In this document: one piece after another, positions 18,270 through 25,373 of the stretch
How positions within the stretch are numbered: the first letter of the stretch is position 1
Layout: every line of letters starts with the position of its first letter
Origin: Flavobacteriales bacterium UBA6051
GTDB taxonomy: Bacteria; Bacteroidota; Bacteroidia; Flavobacteriales_D; Crocinitomicaceae
Assembly (NCBI GenBank): GCA_002427735.1
Contig: DIYP01000007.1
Coordinates: forward strand, 277,219 to 341,218
Length of the DNA stretch: 64,000 bases
Direction: 5' to 3'
Program-made: the position numbers and the translations under genes
The notes under the pieces: model-generated
The model's input: only the letters and a program-made list of their open reading frames with translations
Databases searched by the model: none
What the model was told of the DNA's origin: nothing

Positions 18270-19720
18270 TTTTTTCTTTTGAGCAGTTTACTAAAGAGTG
18301 GGAAGCTAAATACCGGAGTGTCATTTGCCGCTGAACGCATGAGCCATATTGCAATAGGCAGGAGGACCATAGTGGCAAACCACATTCCAATAAATGGAGA
18401 AACGGTCCCGGATTTTGATAAATTATCTCCAATTGTAATTAAAACAAAATAGACCATAAATAGGAGGGCAGCAATCACAACCGGAGCTCCGAATCCACCT
18501 TTACGAACGATAGCACCTAAAGGTGCGCCCACAAAGAACAAAACAATAATCGCGATGGTTAGCGCAAACTTTCGATGGAATTCAACCAGGTATTTATCCA
18601 TGTCGTGCTCCATAGCATCGATGAATAGCAGCTGTGATTGAAGATTGTCATTTTTCTTACGAAGTTTGGTCTGTGCAAGTCGTATGGCGTCTATTTTTTC
18701 CTGCTTAGACAACTGATCAAAGAATATGGTAGTATCGGGAGCTTCCATGGACTCAGCAACAATTCCTGTTTCAGGTTTGCTATTTCCCTGGTAAGACTTT
18801 GCTTGCGCATACAAGTGATCATTTTTTAAGCTAAGAACAAAGTTTTCCAAAACATCCAAACCATTTTTTTGAATTGAATCAATAGCATAGTTTATCTGAA
18901 ATACATTGAGCATTTCATGCTTATCCTTGAATAAATCTTCTTGCGATTTGTTCATGTCAAACCCTGTGAGATCAATTTTATAAGTTGCCTGCGAAAAAGT
19001 GGATCGTCGCGAAGGACGATTGGGATGGAGTGTATGATCAGCGCCTTCAGGACTGTAGGAGGGAGCCATTGGAGCTAATTCCTCCATCACACTTCCATTT
19101 TTCAGCTCAAAAAACAGGTATTTACCGTTTTCCGATTTGTATATTTTTCCGCGGTCAGCACGAATCGTTTTAATTTCTTTTGGATTCGTATGATCATGAA
19201 TAAGTACTCCCTTGAATTCGTCGTCTGTGCCTTCATCTACTTTAATGGCATATCCGTCAAGTGAACGACTGTAGGCCCCTGGGGTAAGGATCGTCGAAAT
19301 CTTCGTGTTTTGTATGTCGAATATTAGCGAATGCCATTTAAAGTTGGCGACGGGAATGATATAGTTTGCAAAGAAAAAGGTGCAAGTCGCTATTATGAGC
19401 ACGACGGCAGTTAATGGGCGAATGATACGATAAAGAGAAAGCCCACTCGATTTTAAGGCTGTTAATTCATTGTTTTCAGAAAGATTGCCTAAGGTCATAA
19501 TGGACGATAGGAGAATCGCAAGAGGCAGGGCTAGTGGGATGAGACTTGCTGATACGTAAAAAAGCAACTCAACAATCACGGAAGCTGAGATTCCCTTACC
19601 CATGAGGTCGTCAATGTACTTCCAGAAAAATTGCATGACCAAAATGAACATTGAAATCGCAAAGGTCACCAGAAATGGTCCTGTGAAAGAGCGTATACTA
19701 AAAATATAGAGTCGCTTCAA
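18266..19720 (-). CDS. LptF/LptG-family LPS export permease
   Basis: A 484-residue inner-membrane protein of the YjgP/YjgQ family, part of the LptB2FG transporter that extracts LPS. Three N-terminal helices (the first around VTFAISMFILVMQFFWKYIDDL), a periplasmic beta-jellyroll region (about residues 130-250) and three C-terminal helices (from FALTIAIIVLFFVGAPLGAIVRKGG) match the family. The start appears to be TTG at 19720, because the next upstream in-frame ATG is followed at once by a stop and the N-terminus aligns with relatives. An inserted charged region (residues about 250-370) is long for LptF/G. LptF versus LptG cannot be told apart. Confidence 0.88.
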   Translation of the reverse strand: MKRLYIFSIRSFTGPFLVTFAISMFILVMQFFWKYIDDLMGKGISASVIVELLFYVSASLIPLALPLAILLSSIMTLGNLSENNELTALKSSGLSLYRIIRPLTAVVLIIATCTFFFANYIIPVANFKWHSLIFDIQNTKISTILTPGAYSRSLDGYAIKVDEGTDDEFKGVLIHDHTNPKEIKTIRADRGKIYKSENGKYLFFELKNGSVMEELAPMAPSYSPEGADHTLHPNRPSRRSTFSQATYKIDLTGFDMNKSQEDLFKDKHEMLNVFQINYAIDSIQKNGLDVLENFVLSLKNDHLYAQAKSYQGNSKPETGIVAESMEAPDTTIFFDQLSKQEKIDAIRLAQTKLRKKNDNLQSQLLFIDAMEHDMDKYLVEFHRKFALTIAIIVLFFVGAPLGAIVRKGGFGAPVVIAALLFMVYFVLITIGDNLSKSGTVSPFIGMWFATMVLLPIAIWLMRSAANDTPVFSFPLFSKLLKRKK

Positions 19721-19775
19721 TTCGCTACAATTAATTCTTCGTTACATCAACGAAAACCAGAAGGTTTTAGTGTGA

Positions 19776-20165
19776 TTAAGCGCCTAACGTTCGCTTAAGA
19801 TCAGATATTTGATTATCCCATAGACGCTGAACTTCTTCCATTTCGTCTGGTTCAGCAAAATCGATAACAGTTAATACCACCGCCTTCGTCATTGGATCTA
19901 CTTCATAACGAACTTCAAAGTAGGTGTCCAAACCATCTTCTTCATCTTCGAGCCACTTCCATTTAACACGCGAGCCTGCCTTTTTTGTAATAAGTCTTGC
20001 TTCTTCCTCACTTCCGTCCCATAAAAACGTGTAAACATCATCCTTAATGTTGACATCGTCCGCAAACCATTCGCTTAATCCACTTGGTGTGCTAATCATG
20101 TTGTCAAGAACTTTTGGTGATGTTTTCAAGAGAAACTCCAGTTCGAATTTTTCCTTCTCTGCCAT
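19776..20165 (-). CDS. START-like domain protein (AHSA1/SRPBCC-like)
   Basis: A 129-residue cytosolic protein with a helix-grip fold. It begins ELEFLLKTSPKVLDNMISTPSGLSEWFADDVNI, the usual start of AHSA1/SRPBCC domains, and is conserved across Bacteroidota as a START-like protein. It is very acidic. Lies 55 bases upstream of the LptF/G gene in the same direction. Ligand and role are unknown. Confidence 0.8.
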   Translation of the reverse strand: MAEKEKFELEFLLKTSPKVLDNMISTPSGLSEWFADDVNIKDDVYTFLWDGSEEEARLITKKAGSRVKWKWLEDEEDGLDTYFEVRYEVDPMTKAVVLTVIDFAEPDEMEEVQRLWDNQISDLKRTLGA

Positions 20166-20360
20166 AGTAGCGATGTTATTAATTTAAGTGGTTTTTCAAA
20201 AAAGCGCAATATACTGATTCTTTTTCAATGAAAGTCGCCAATTAGGCAGATAAAACGTCATACGATCAGGCGTTGTAATAAGTGATTTTATTTTAACAAG
20301 ACAATTGGTGTTTTGTGCGAAGCGATCTACGATTTCGTTAGAAGGATAACAACCGAAACT

Positions 20361-20882
20361 TCAGTGTAATGTAACTGGAATAACGTATCCGTTTTGAAAA
20401 AATGAATAATAGTCGTAGATCGTATCGTTGTTCTCGCCGATTAAATAATCAACTTGGTGATATGAACAACACTCTGTATTCCAAGAGTTGATGAACAGAT
20501 TTATTCTCGCGGAAGTCCCTAAAGGTGTTTTGAATCTTAAAGACAAATCAGTTGATTCATTGTAATAATTGATTAACTCACCCATGTAAACATGCGCTTC
20601 GGGTGAATTTTGATCGTTCAGAGAAAAATGAGCGTCATAGTACTCGATTGAGTCAACCTGATTGTTTGAATTCTGCTCTGCAATCAACCAAACCTCCATG
20701 CTATCAATTTGATTCGGTGTACATTGAAATTCATTATCCGATGCGTCAAAAAGTTTATAAACAGCTTCCGGACCTTGAATAGTAGGAGGAGCACATTCGC
20801 AGGGTTCTTCCATATAATGCGGAGTTTTTTTGCATGAAAAGAACGATACAACAATAAGGAGGGTGATGAAAAGCTTTTGCAT
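20361..20882 (-). CDS. Lipoprotein, unknown function
   Basis: A 173-residue predicted lipoprotein: signal peptide MQKLFITLLIVVSFFSC with lipidated Cys at residue 17, then a Cys-bearing EEPCECAPP linker. The rest is a beta-rich domain with a CC pair (TECCSYHQVDYLIG). I do not recognise a family. It has a 195-base upstream-free region on its 3' side in which I see no gene. Confidence 0.7.
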   Translation of the reverse strand: MQKLFITLLIVVSFFSCKKTPHYMEEPCECAPPTIQGPEAVYKLFDASDNEFQCTPNQIDSMEVWLIAEQNSNNQVDSIEYYDAHFSLNDQNSPEAHVYMGELINYYNESTDLSLRFKTPLGTSARINLFINSWNTECCSYHQVDYLIGENNDTIYDYYSFFQNGYVIPVTLH

Positions 20883-20964
20883 TTACACGAAGGTATACAA
20901 GATATGTAACCTGAATATTAAATTGTCAATTTCTTAAGAGGTACACAGTTACCAGGGAAGTAGC

Positions 20965-22053
20965 CTAATACAATCCTTTAGCTACAAAAGCACCATAAAT
21001 CCATCCTTCGAATGAAGGCTCAGAGCGATCGTAATATTTTTTGACCTTGTACCAGTGATGTGTTCCAAAAGGGGGAATAGTTTCTTTAGGCCCTTCCTCA
21101 ACTAGAAATAAGGTCGGATCATAGTATGAAGTCGACGAAATAATTCTTGAATCACTGGATGGTGACTGATAGACAGGAACATTTAATTTAGTCACCATTA
21201 ATGATTCTCCACGAGAGGCATTGGCAAGTTTAATAGGTTTTCTAATTTCCAATCCTGTCGGAGAATACGCTTGGTATGCACGCAGAATACTATCCATTTC
21301 TTTGACTAGGCGATCACGTTCAAAAATCCAACTGGCCTTTTCCTCTAAAGCTTCCTCTCCGTACATTTCGAATAACGCTTGACGCGCATTTGCATCATTG
21401 TGTGGTAATCCCTCTAGTTTCTCTTTTCTAAGTTTTACTTTTTCCAAGTATTCTTGAATTCGGTTTTCTAAGTGAGTAGCAGTCATACTCTCAGTGCGGT
21501 CTAATTGAGATAAAACAGGTGGTTCTAATGGTTCAGAAGGCGCTTCAGAAAATGCTGGAAATTCTACTTTTATCGCCGCTTTACCATCTTCATAGAAAAC
21601 TGCTATGTCTGGTGCGTAAATGTGTCCGTAATACTCGTGCACGACATTTCCTTCGAGATCCAACATCCAATGTCGGTAGTATTCGGAGTCTCCCTGGCAG
21701 TAAGCTCCAGATTCATAAGCGTAAATAATTTGTCCCGTTTCCTTAATTCTGTAGAGCGCAAAATAAAGAGGGCCGTCTGATTCCTGATACAGATCACAAA
21801 GTACTTCATCAGCTGGCCACGAAAATTCCATTATCTCAATAGTCACATTTTTAGGTAGTTCAGCGAAGTAGTTTTCCAAGGATCTTAAGCGTGGCCAATC
21901 AAGAGTGTCAATATTTTGTAAAGGAAGTTCTTCTACAATTTGCTCAAGAGTAGCATCGGGTTGAGCGCTGCTATCATCTTCATTGACTGGAGGGTCCGAC
22001 TTGCAGGAAATTATTGAAAAACAGAGTAATATGGAAAGTAGAATTTTAGGCAT
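20965..22053 (-). CDS. Lipoprotein with C-terminal SH3-like domain
   Basis: A 362-residue predicted lipoprotein (LCFSIISC, Cys about residue 17). The first half is a beta-rich domain with two Cys (YESGAYCQGDSEYYRHW); a charged helix of about 70 residues (ENRIQEYLEKVKLRKEKLEGL) follows; the C-terminal ~90 residues look like a bacterial SH3 domain (LNVPVYQSPSSDSRI, HHWYKVKKYYDR, EGWIYGAFV). SH3b domains often bind peptidoglycan or proteins in the periplasm. Function unknown; close to rpsA but separated by its terminator. Confidence 0.7.
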   Translation of the reverse strand: MPKILLSILLCFSIISCKSDPPVNEDDSSAQPDATLEQIVEELPLQNIDTLDWPRLRSLENYFAELPKNVTIEIMEFSWPADEVLCDLYQESDGPLYFALYRIKETGQIIYAYESGAYCQGDSEYYRHWMLDLEGNVVHEYYGHIYAPDIAVFYEDGKAAIKVEFPAFSEAPSEPLEPPVLSQLDRTESMTATHLENRIQEYLEKVKLRKEKLEGLPHNDANARQALFEMYGEEALEEKASWIFERDRLVKEMDSILRAYQAYSPTGLEIRKPIKLANASRGESLMVTKLNVPVYQSPSSDSRIISSTSYYDPTLFLVEEGPKETIPPFGTHHWYKVKKYYDRSEPSFEGWIYGAFVAKGLY

Positions 22054-22082
22054 TAGTCAAGATTTATTCGGTGGTAATTCCT

Positions 22083-22121
22083 TAAAATAAAAATCCCGCT
22101 CATCACAAGACAAGCGGGATT
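22083..22121 (-). terminator. Rho-independent terminator of rpsA
   Basis: Perfect nine-base arms AATCCCGCT (22092-22100 on plus) and AGCGGGATT (22113-22121), followed on the minus strand by a T-rich run. Directly downstream of the rpsA stop codon. Confidence 0.9.
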
Positions 22122-22141
22122 CAGTATTGAATAGAGTGGAA

Positions 22142-23914
22142 TTACTTTCCTTTCTCCATTTTTTCTTTCAATTCTGCCAATGCATCAAGGTCTCCTAGTG
22201 TAGACTTTTCAGCACTTTGATTTACAGCTTTTACCGCACTTGCAGATGCTCCTCCAGACTTACCTTTTCCAGAAGGACGATCTTCACCTTCTTCAAAAGT
22301 ACGCGTGTGAGAAACAACGATCTTGCGTGCATCTTTGTTGAATTCGATAACAACAAAATCAAGTGTTTCATCGATTTGAGCATTAGATCCATCTTCCTTG
22401 CGCATGTGGCGAGCAGGACAGATTCCTTCAAGTCCGTATGGCAATGAAACGATACCAGACTTGTCTTTGTTCTCGATGATTGTTCCCTGGTGAGTTGAAC
22501 CTTCAACGAATGTAGATTCAAATACTTCCCATGGATTTTCTTCAAGCTGCTTGTGACCAAGAGAAATACGACGGTTTTCACGATCGATCTCCAATACGAT
22601 CACTTCCATTTGGTCTCCAACTTTACAGAATTCAGATGGGTGCTTCACTTTCTTTTGCCATGAAAGGTCAGAGATGTGAATCAAACCATCAACTCCTTCT
22701 TCCAATTCAACAAATACACCGAAGTTAGTGAAGTTACGCACCTTCGCACTGTGCTGTGTTTGAACAGCGTACTTACCTTCAATGGCTTCCCATGGATCTG
22801 GCATCAATTGCTTAATACCCAATGACATCTTACGCTCTTCACGATCCAATGTAAGTACTACAGCTTCTACTTCGTCTCCAACTTTCAAGAAGTCCTGAGC
22901 CGAACGTAAGTGCTGTGACCAGCTCATTTCAGAAACGTGGATAAGACCTTCAACACCAGGAGCAATCTCAACGAATGCACCGTAGTCAGCCATAACAACC
23001 ACTTTTCCTTTTACTTTATCACCAACGTTAAGATCGCCATCAAGAGCATCCCAAGGGTGCGCCTGAAGTTGCTTCAATCCAAGTGCAATTCTTTTCTTCT
23101 CATTATCAAAGTCAAGGATTACAACGTTTAGTTTCTGATCCAATTCAACGATTTCCTCTGGGTGATTAACACGTCCCCATGAAAGGTCTGTGATGTGGAT
23201 AAGTCCGTCAACACCTCCAAGATCGATAAATACACCGTACGAAGTAATGTTTTTAACTGTACCCTCAAGAATTTGTCCTTTCTCAAGACCAGAGATAATT
23301 TGTTTCTTTTGTTCTTCAAGTTCCGCCTCGATAAGTGCTTTGTGAGAAACAACAACGTTTTTGAATTCCTGGTTGATCTTAACCACTTTGAATTCCATGT
23401 TCTTTCCAACGTACACATCGTAATCACGGATAGGCTTCACATCAATTTGAGAACCTGGTAAGAATGCTTCCAAACCAAATACATCAACGATTAATCCACC
23501 TTTTGTTCTGCACTTAACAAATCCAGTGATAACCTCACCAGTCTTGAGTACCTCGTTCACTTTATTCCATGCACTGTGAACACGTGCAATTTTGTGAGAG
23601 ACAACAAGCTGACCGTACTTGTCTTCTTGTGTTTCAACGTAAACATCAACAGTGTCACCTATAGCTAGGTCAGGGTTGTAACGGAATTCACCAGATGGAA
23701 TAACTCCTTCTGATTTTGATCCGATGTTTACAACAACTTCTTTTTTGTTGATAGAGATAACCGTCCCTTGGATTACTTCACGCTCAGCAATTGAGTTTAA
23801 AGTTCCTTCGTAACGATCTGATAATTCAGCACGTTCTGCTGCTGTGTAACCGTCCAATGCTAATGCATCCCAGTCAAAATCTGCAGTTCCCTGCATTTGT
23901 GTTTCTTTTGCCAT
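22142..23914 (-). CDS. rpsA: 30S ribosomal protein S1
   Basis: A 590-residue protein of tandem S1 RNA-binding domains (about six), with repeated cores such as GVFIDLGGVDGLIHITDLSWGRV, GAFVEIAPGVEGLIHVSEMSW and GVFVELEEGVDGLIHISDLSW. S1 brings mRNA to the 30S subunit, important in Bacteroidota where Shine-Dalgarno use is weak. The N-terminal extension (first ~55 residues) and a Ser/Gly-rich C-terminal tail are typical for the phylum. It has its own promoter (24031-24060), a leader of about 110 bases with two hairpins, and a terminator. Confidence 0.96.
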   Translation of the reverse strand: MAKETQMQGTADFDWDALALDGYTAAERAELSDRYEGTLNSIAEREVIQGTVISINKKEVVVNIGSKSEGVIPSGEFRYNPDLAIGDTVDVYVETQEDKYGQLVVSHKIARVHSAWNKVNEVLKTGEVITGFVKCRTKGGLIVDVFGLEAFLPGSQIDVKPIRDYDVYVGKNMEFKVVKINQEFKNVVVSHKALIEAELEEQKKQIISGLEKGQILEGTVKNITSYGVFIDLGGVDGLIHITDLSWGRVNHPEEIVELDQKLNVVILDFDNEKKRIALGLKQLQAHPWDALDGDLNVGDKVKGKVVVMADYGAFVEIAPGVEGLIHVSEMSWSQHLRSAQDFLKVGDEVEAVVLTLDREERKMSLGIKQLMPDPWEAIEGKYAVQTQHSAKVRNFTNFGVFVELEEGVDGLIHISDLSWQKKVKHPSEFCKVGDQMEVIVLEIDRENRRISLGHKQLEENPWEVFESTFVEGSTHQGTIIENKDKSGIVSLPYGLEGICPARHMRKEDGSNAQIDETLDFVVIEFNKDARKIVVSHTRTFEEGEDRPSGKGKSGGASASAVKAVNQSAEKSTLGDLDALAELKEKMEKGK

Positions 23915-23930
23915 GTTGGCTTTCTTTGTA

Positions 23931-23955
23931 TTTCGGACAACCTAAAAATCCGAAA
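23931..23955 (-). promoter_or_regulatory. Leader hairpin just before the rpsA start codon
   Basis: Perfect seven-base arms TTTCGGA (23949-23955 on minus strand) and TCCGAAA (23931-23937) with an 11-base loop end 16 bases before the rpsA ATG. Autogenous control by S1 binding its own leader is known in E. coli; here it is inferred from position only. Confidence 0.4.
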
Positions 23956-24006
23956 GGGTTTAATAGTAAAGCCGCACTATTCATAGGTTTGCGGCAAAAA
24001 TAAAAC

Positions 24007-24024
24007 TGTACATCCTTGCGTACA
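24007..24024 (-). promoter_or_regulatory. Hairpin at the 5' end of the rpsA transcript
   Basis: Perfect five-base arms TGTAC and GTACA around an eight-base loop lie directly after the predicted transcription start, so the RNA would begin with a short hairpin. Confidence 0.35.
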
Positions 24025-24030
24025 GGGCTG

Positions 24031-24060
24031 CAAAGATATGGAATTAATTTGATTATCAAT
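24031..24060 (-). promoter_or_regulatory. rpsA promoter
   Basis: Minus strand: -33 TTG at 24059-24057, an 18-base spacer, then -7 TATCTTTG at 24038-24031, an exact match to the Bacteroidota housekeeping consensus. Confidence 0.75.
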
Positions 24061-24070
24061 AAGGTAGGGG

Positions 24071-24115
24071 CAAAAAAGAACCCTCTCTTCCGATAGTGAT
24101 CGGAATGAGAGGGTT
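24071..24115 (-). terminator. Strong Rho-independent terminator after the TPR gene
   Basis: A long stem (about 16 pairs with one bulge) between 24099-24115 and 24079-24094, followed on the minus strand by a T-rich tract. It separates the TPR gene from the rpsA promoter. Confidence 0.9.
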
Positions 24116-24138
24116 AAATGACTTTTTCGACGTACGAG

Positions 24139-25341
24139 TTACTTCGCAGCGTCAGCTTTTTTCTTGTATTCTAGTGCTTTTTCAGAGTTTCCAAGGTTTC
24201 TGTGAATCTGGAATAGAATAGTCAAGACTTGCTTATCATCTGGATAACTTGAAATATATTTCTCAAGCGGAACTAATGCACGCTTGTAAATCTCTTCGCT
24301 TTCCGCCAACATTTTATTGTAATTAGCGTCTCCAAAAGGAAGTTGCTTGGCTTCAGTATTTAGATTACCTGCCCATGTAACCAAATGAGCTCCTAACTGA
24401 TATTGAGCATCTACATAATTTGGGTCAATCTCTAATGCTTTGTTCAATGCTTTTTCTGCCTTTTCATTATCCTTTAGGTCAATGTAGATGGTTCCAATCG
24501 TGTAATGAAGTTGCTTATTGTTTGGGTCTGTAGAGATAGCATCATTCAATGCGGCTTCAGCTCCGGCAGCATCTCCTGCGTCAATATTAGTGTTTACCAG
24601 CTCAAGTAAAAGTTCCTTGTTAGAAGGGTCAGCTTTTCTTGCTTCGTTAATAATTGATTTTGCCTTTTCGATATCACCTGATTTTCTGTACGCACTTGAT
24701 GCCAGAATTGCAGAAGTACTTCCTCGATAATTCACTTTTGCAAGACGTTCATAGCGCTTTGCGGCTTTTCCATAATCTTCTGCCTTTTCATAACACAGAG
24801 CAGAATTGTACACCATGTTTGTGTCCAATTGACCAATCGCGTCACTGTACTTAGCAGCGAAGTCATAAGCTTCAGCTGCATCTTTATATTCTTCAGCCTT
24901 GTAAGAGGCACTGGCAGCCATATTGAAAAGCGTTATGTTTGTGTTTACTGCTTGTTCAATATCCGACTTATATTTCTTTCCAGCCTTGTGACCAGTTTTA
25001 AAAGCTTCTACCGAAGTGTTTAGTGCTTCCATCATTTGAGCTTCATCTGGATTTTCATCCATAGCCATGATCATTGCCCAGCTTCCATAGATTTGTCCTT
25101 TATAAAGCAATGTTTTTTGGCTGCCTTTTGTGTCTTCGTGACTTGCCGCGAGATCAATGAACTCTTTTGCTTTCGTCAACGATTTCTTAGCAGATTCCAT
25201 GTCTTGCTTCATAAACGCTGGCTGGAAGTTGTTCTTATACTCAACAGCAGCACTTGTTTCGTTCTTCTTTTGTCCATAAGCTAGAGAAGTGATAGCTAAC
25301 ACTCCGACAGCCAGGCCTAAATTTCTGAATGACGTTTTCAT
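24139..25341 (-). CDS. Exported tetratricopeptide repeat protein
   Basis: A 400-residue protein with a signal peptide (MKTSFRNLGLAVGVLAITSLAYGQ) and several TPR units, clearest at LDTNMVYNSALCYEKAEDYGKAAKRYERLAKV, NKQLHYTIGTIYIDLKDNEKAEKALNKALEID and NYVDAQYQLGAHLV. It is likely periplasmic or outer-membrane-associated and acts as a scaffold. The start at 25341 best fits the signal peptide; an in-frame ATG at 25356 is possible. The gene begins 8-33 bases after gyrA, but a -7-like box in the gap suggests its own promoter. Confidence 0.8.
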   Translation of the reverse strand: MKTSFRNLGLAVGVLAITSLAYGQKKNETSAAVEYKNNFQPAFMKQDMESAKKSLTKAKEFIDLAASHEDTKGSQKTLLYKGQIYGSWAMIMAMDENPDEAQMMEALNTSVEAFKTGHKAGKKYKSDIEQAVNTNITLFNMAASASYKAEEYKDAAEAYDFAAKYSDAIGQLDTNMVYNSALCYEKAEDYGKAAKRYERLAKVNYRGSTSAILASSAYRKSGDIEKAKSIINEARKADPSNKELLLELVNTNIDAGDAAGAEAALNDAISTDPNNKQLHYTIGTIYIDLKDNEKAEKALNKALEIDPNYVDAQYQLGAHLVTWAGNLNTEAKQLPFGDANYNKMLAESEEIYKRALVPLEKYISSYPDDKQVLTILFQIHRNLGNSEKALEYKKKADAAK

Positions 25342-25362
25342 ATATTCTTTTTTCATTAAATA

Positions 25363-25370
25363 CAAAAATA
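25363..25370 (-). promoter_or_regulatory. -7 element (TATTTTTG) before the TPR gene
   Basis: Exact TAnnTTTG in the short gap after gyrA on the minus strand; the leader would be about 15-20 bases. No -33 TTG at standard spacing. Confidence 0.4.
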
Positions 25371-25373
25371 GGA

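Noticed and set aside
22217..23461. Several antisense open frames of 60-115 codons inside rpsA and other conserved genes
   Set aside because: They mirror codon bias of the conserved sense genes and have no recognisable protein features.
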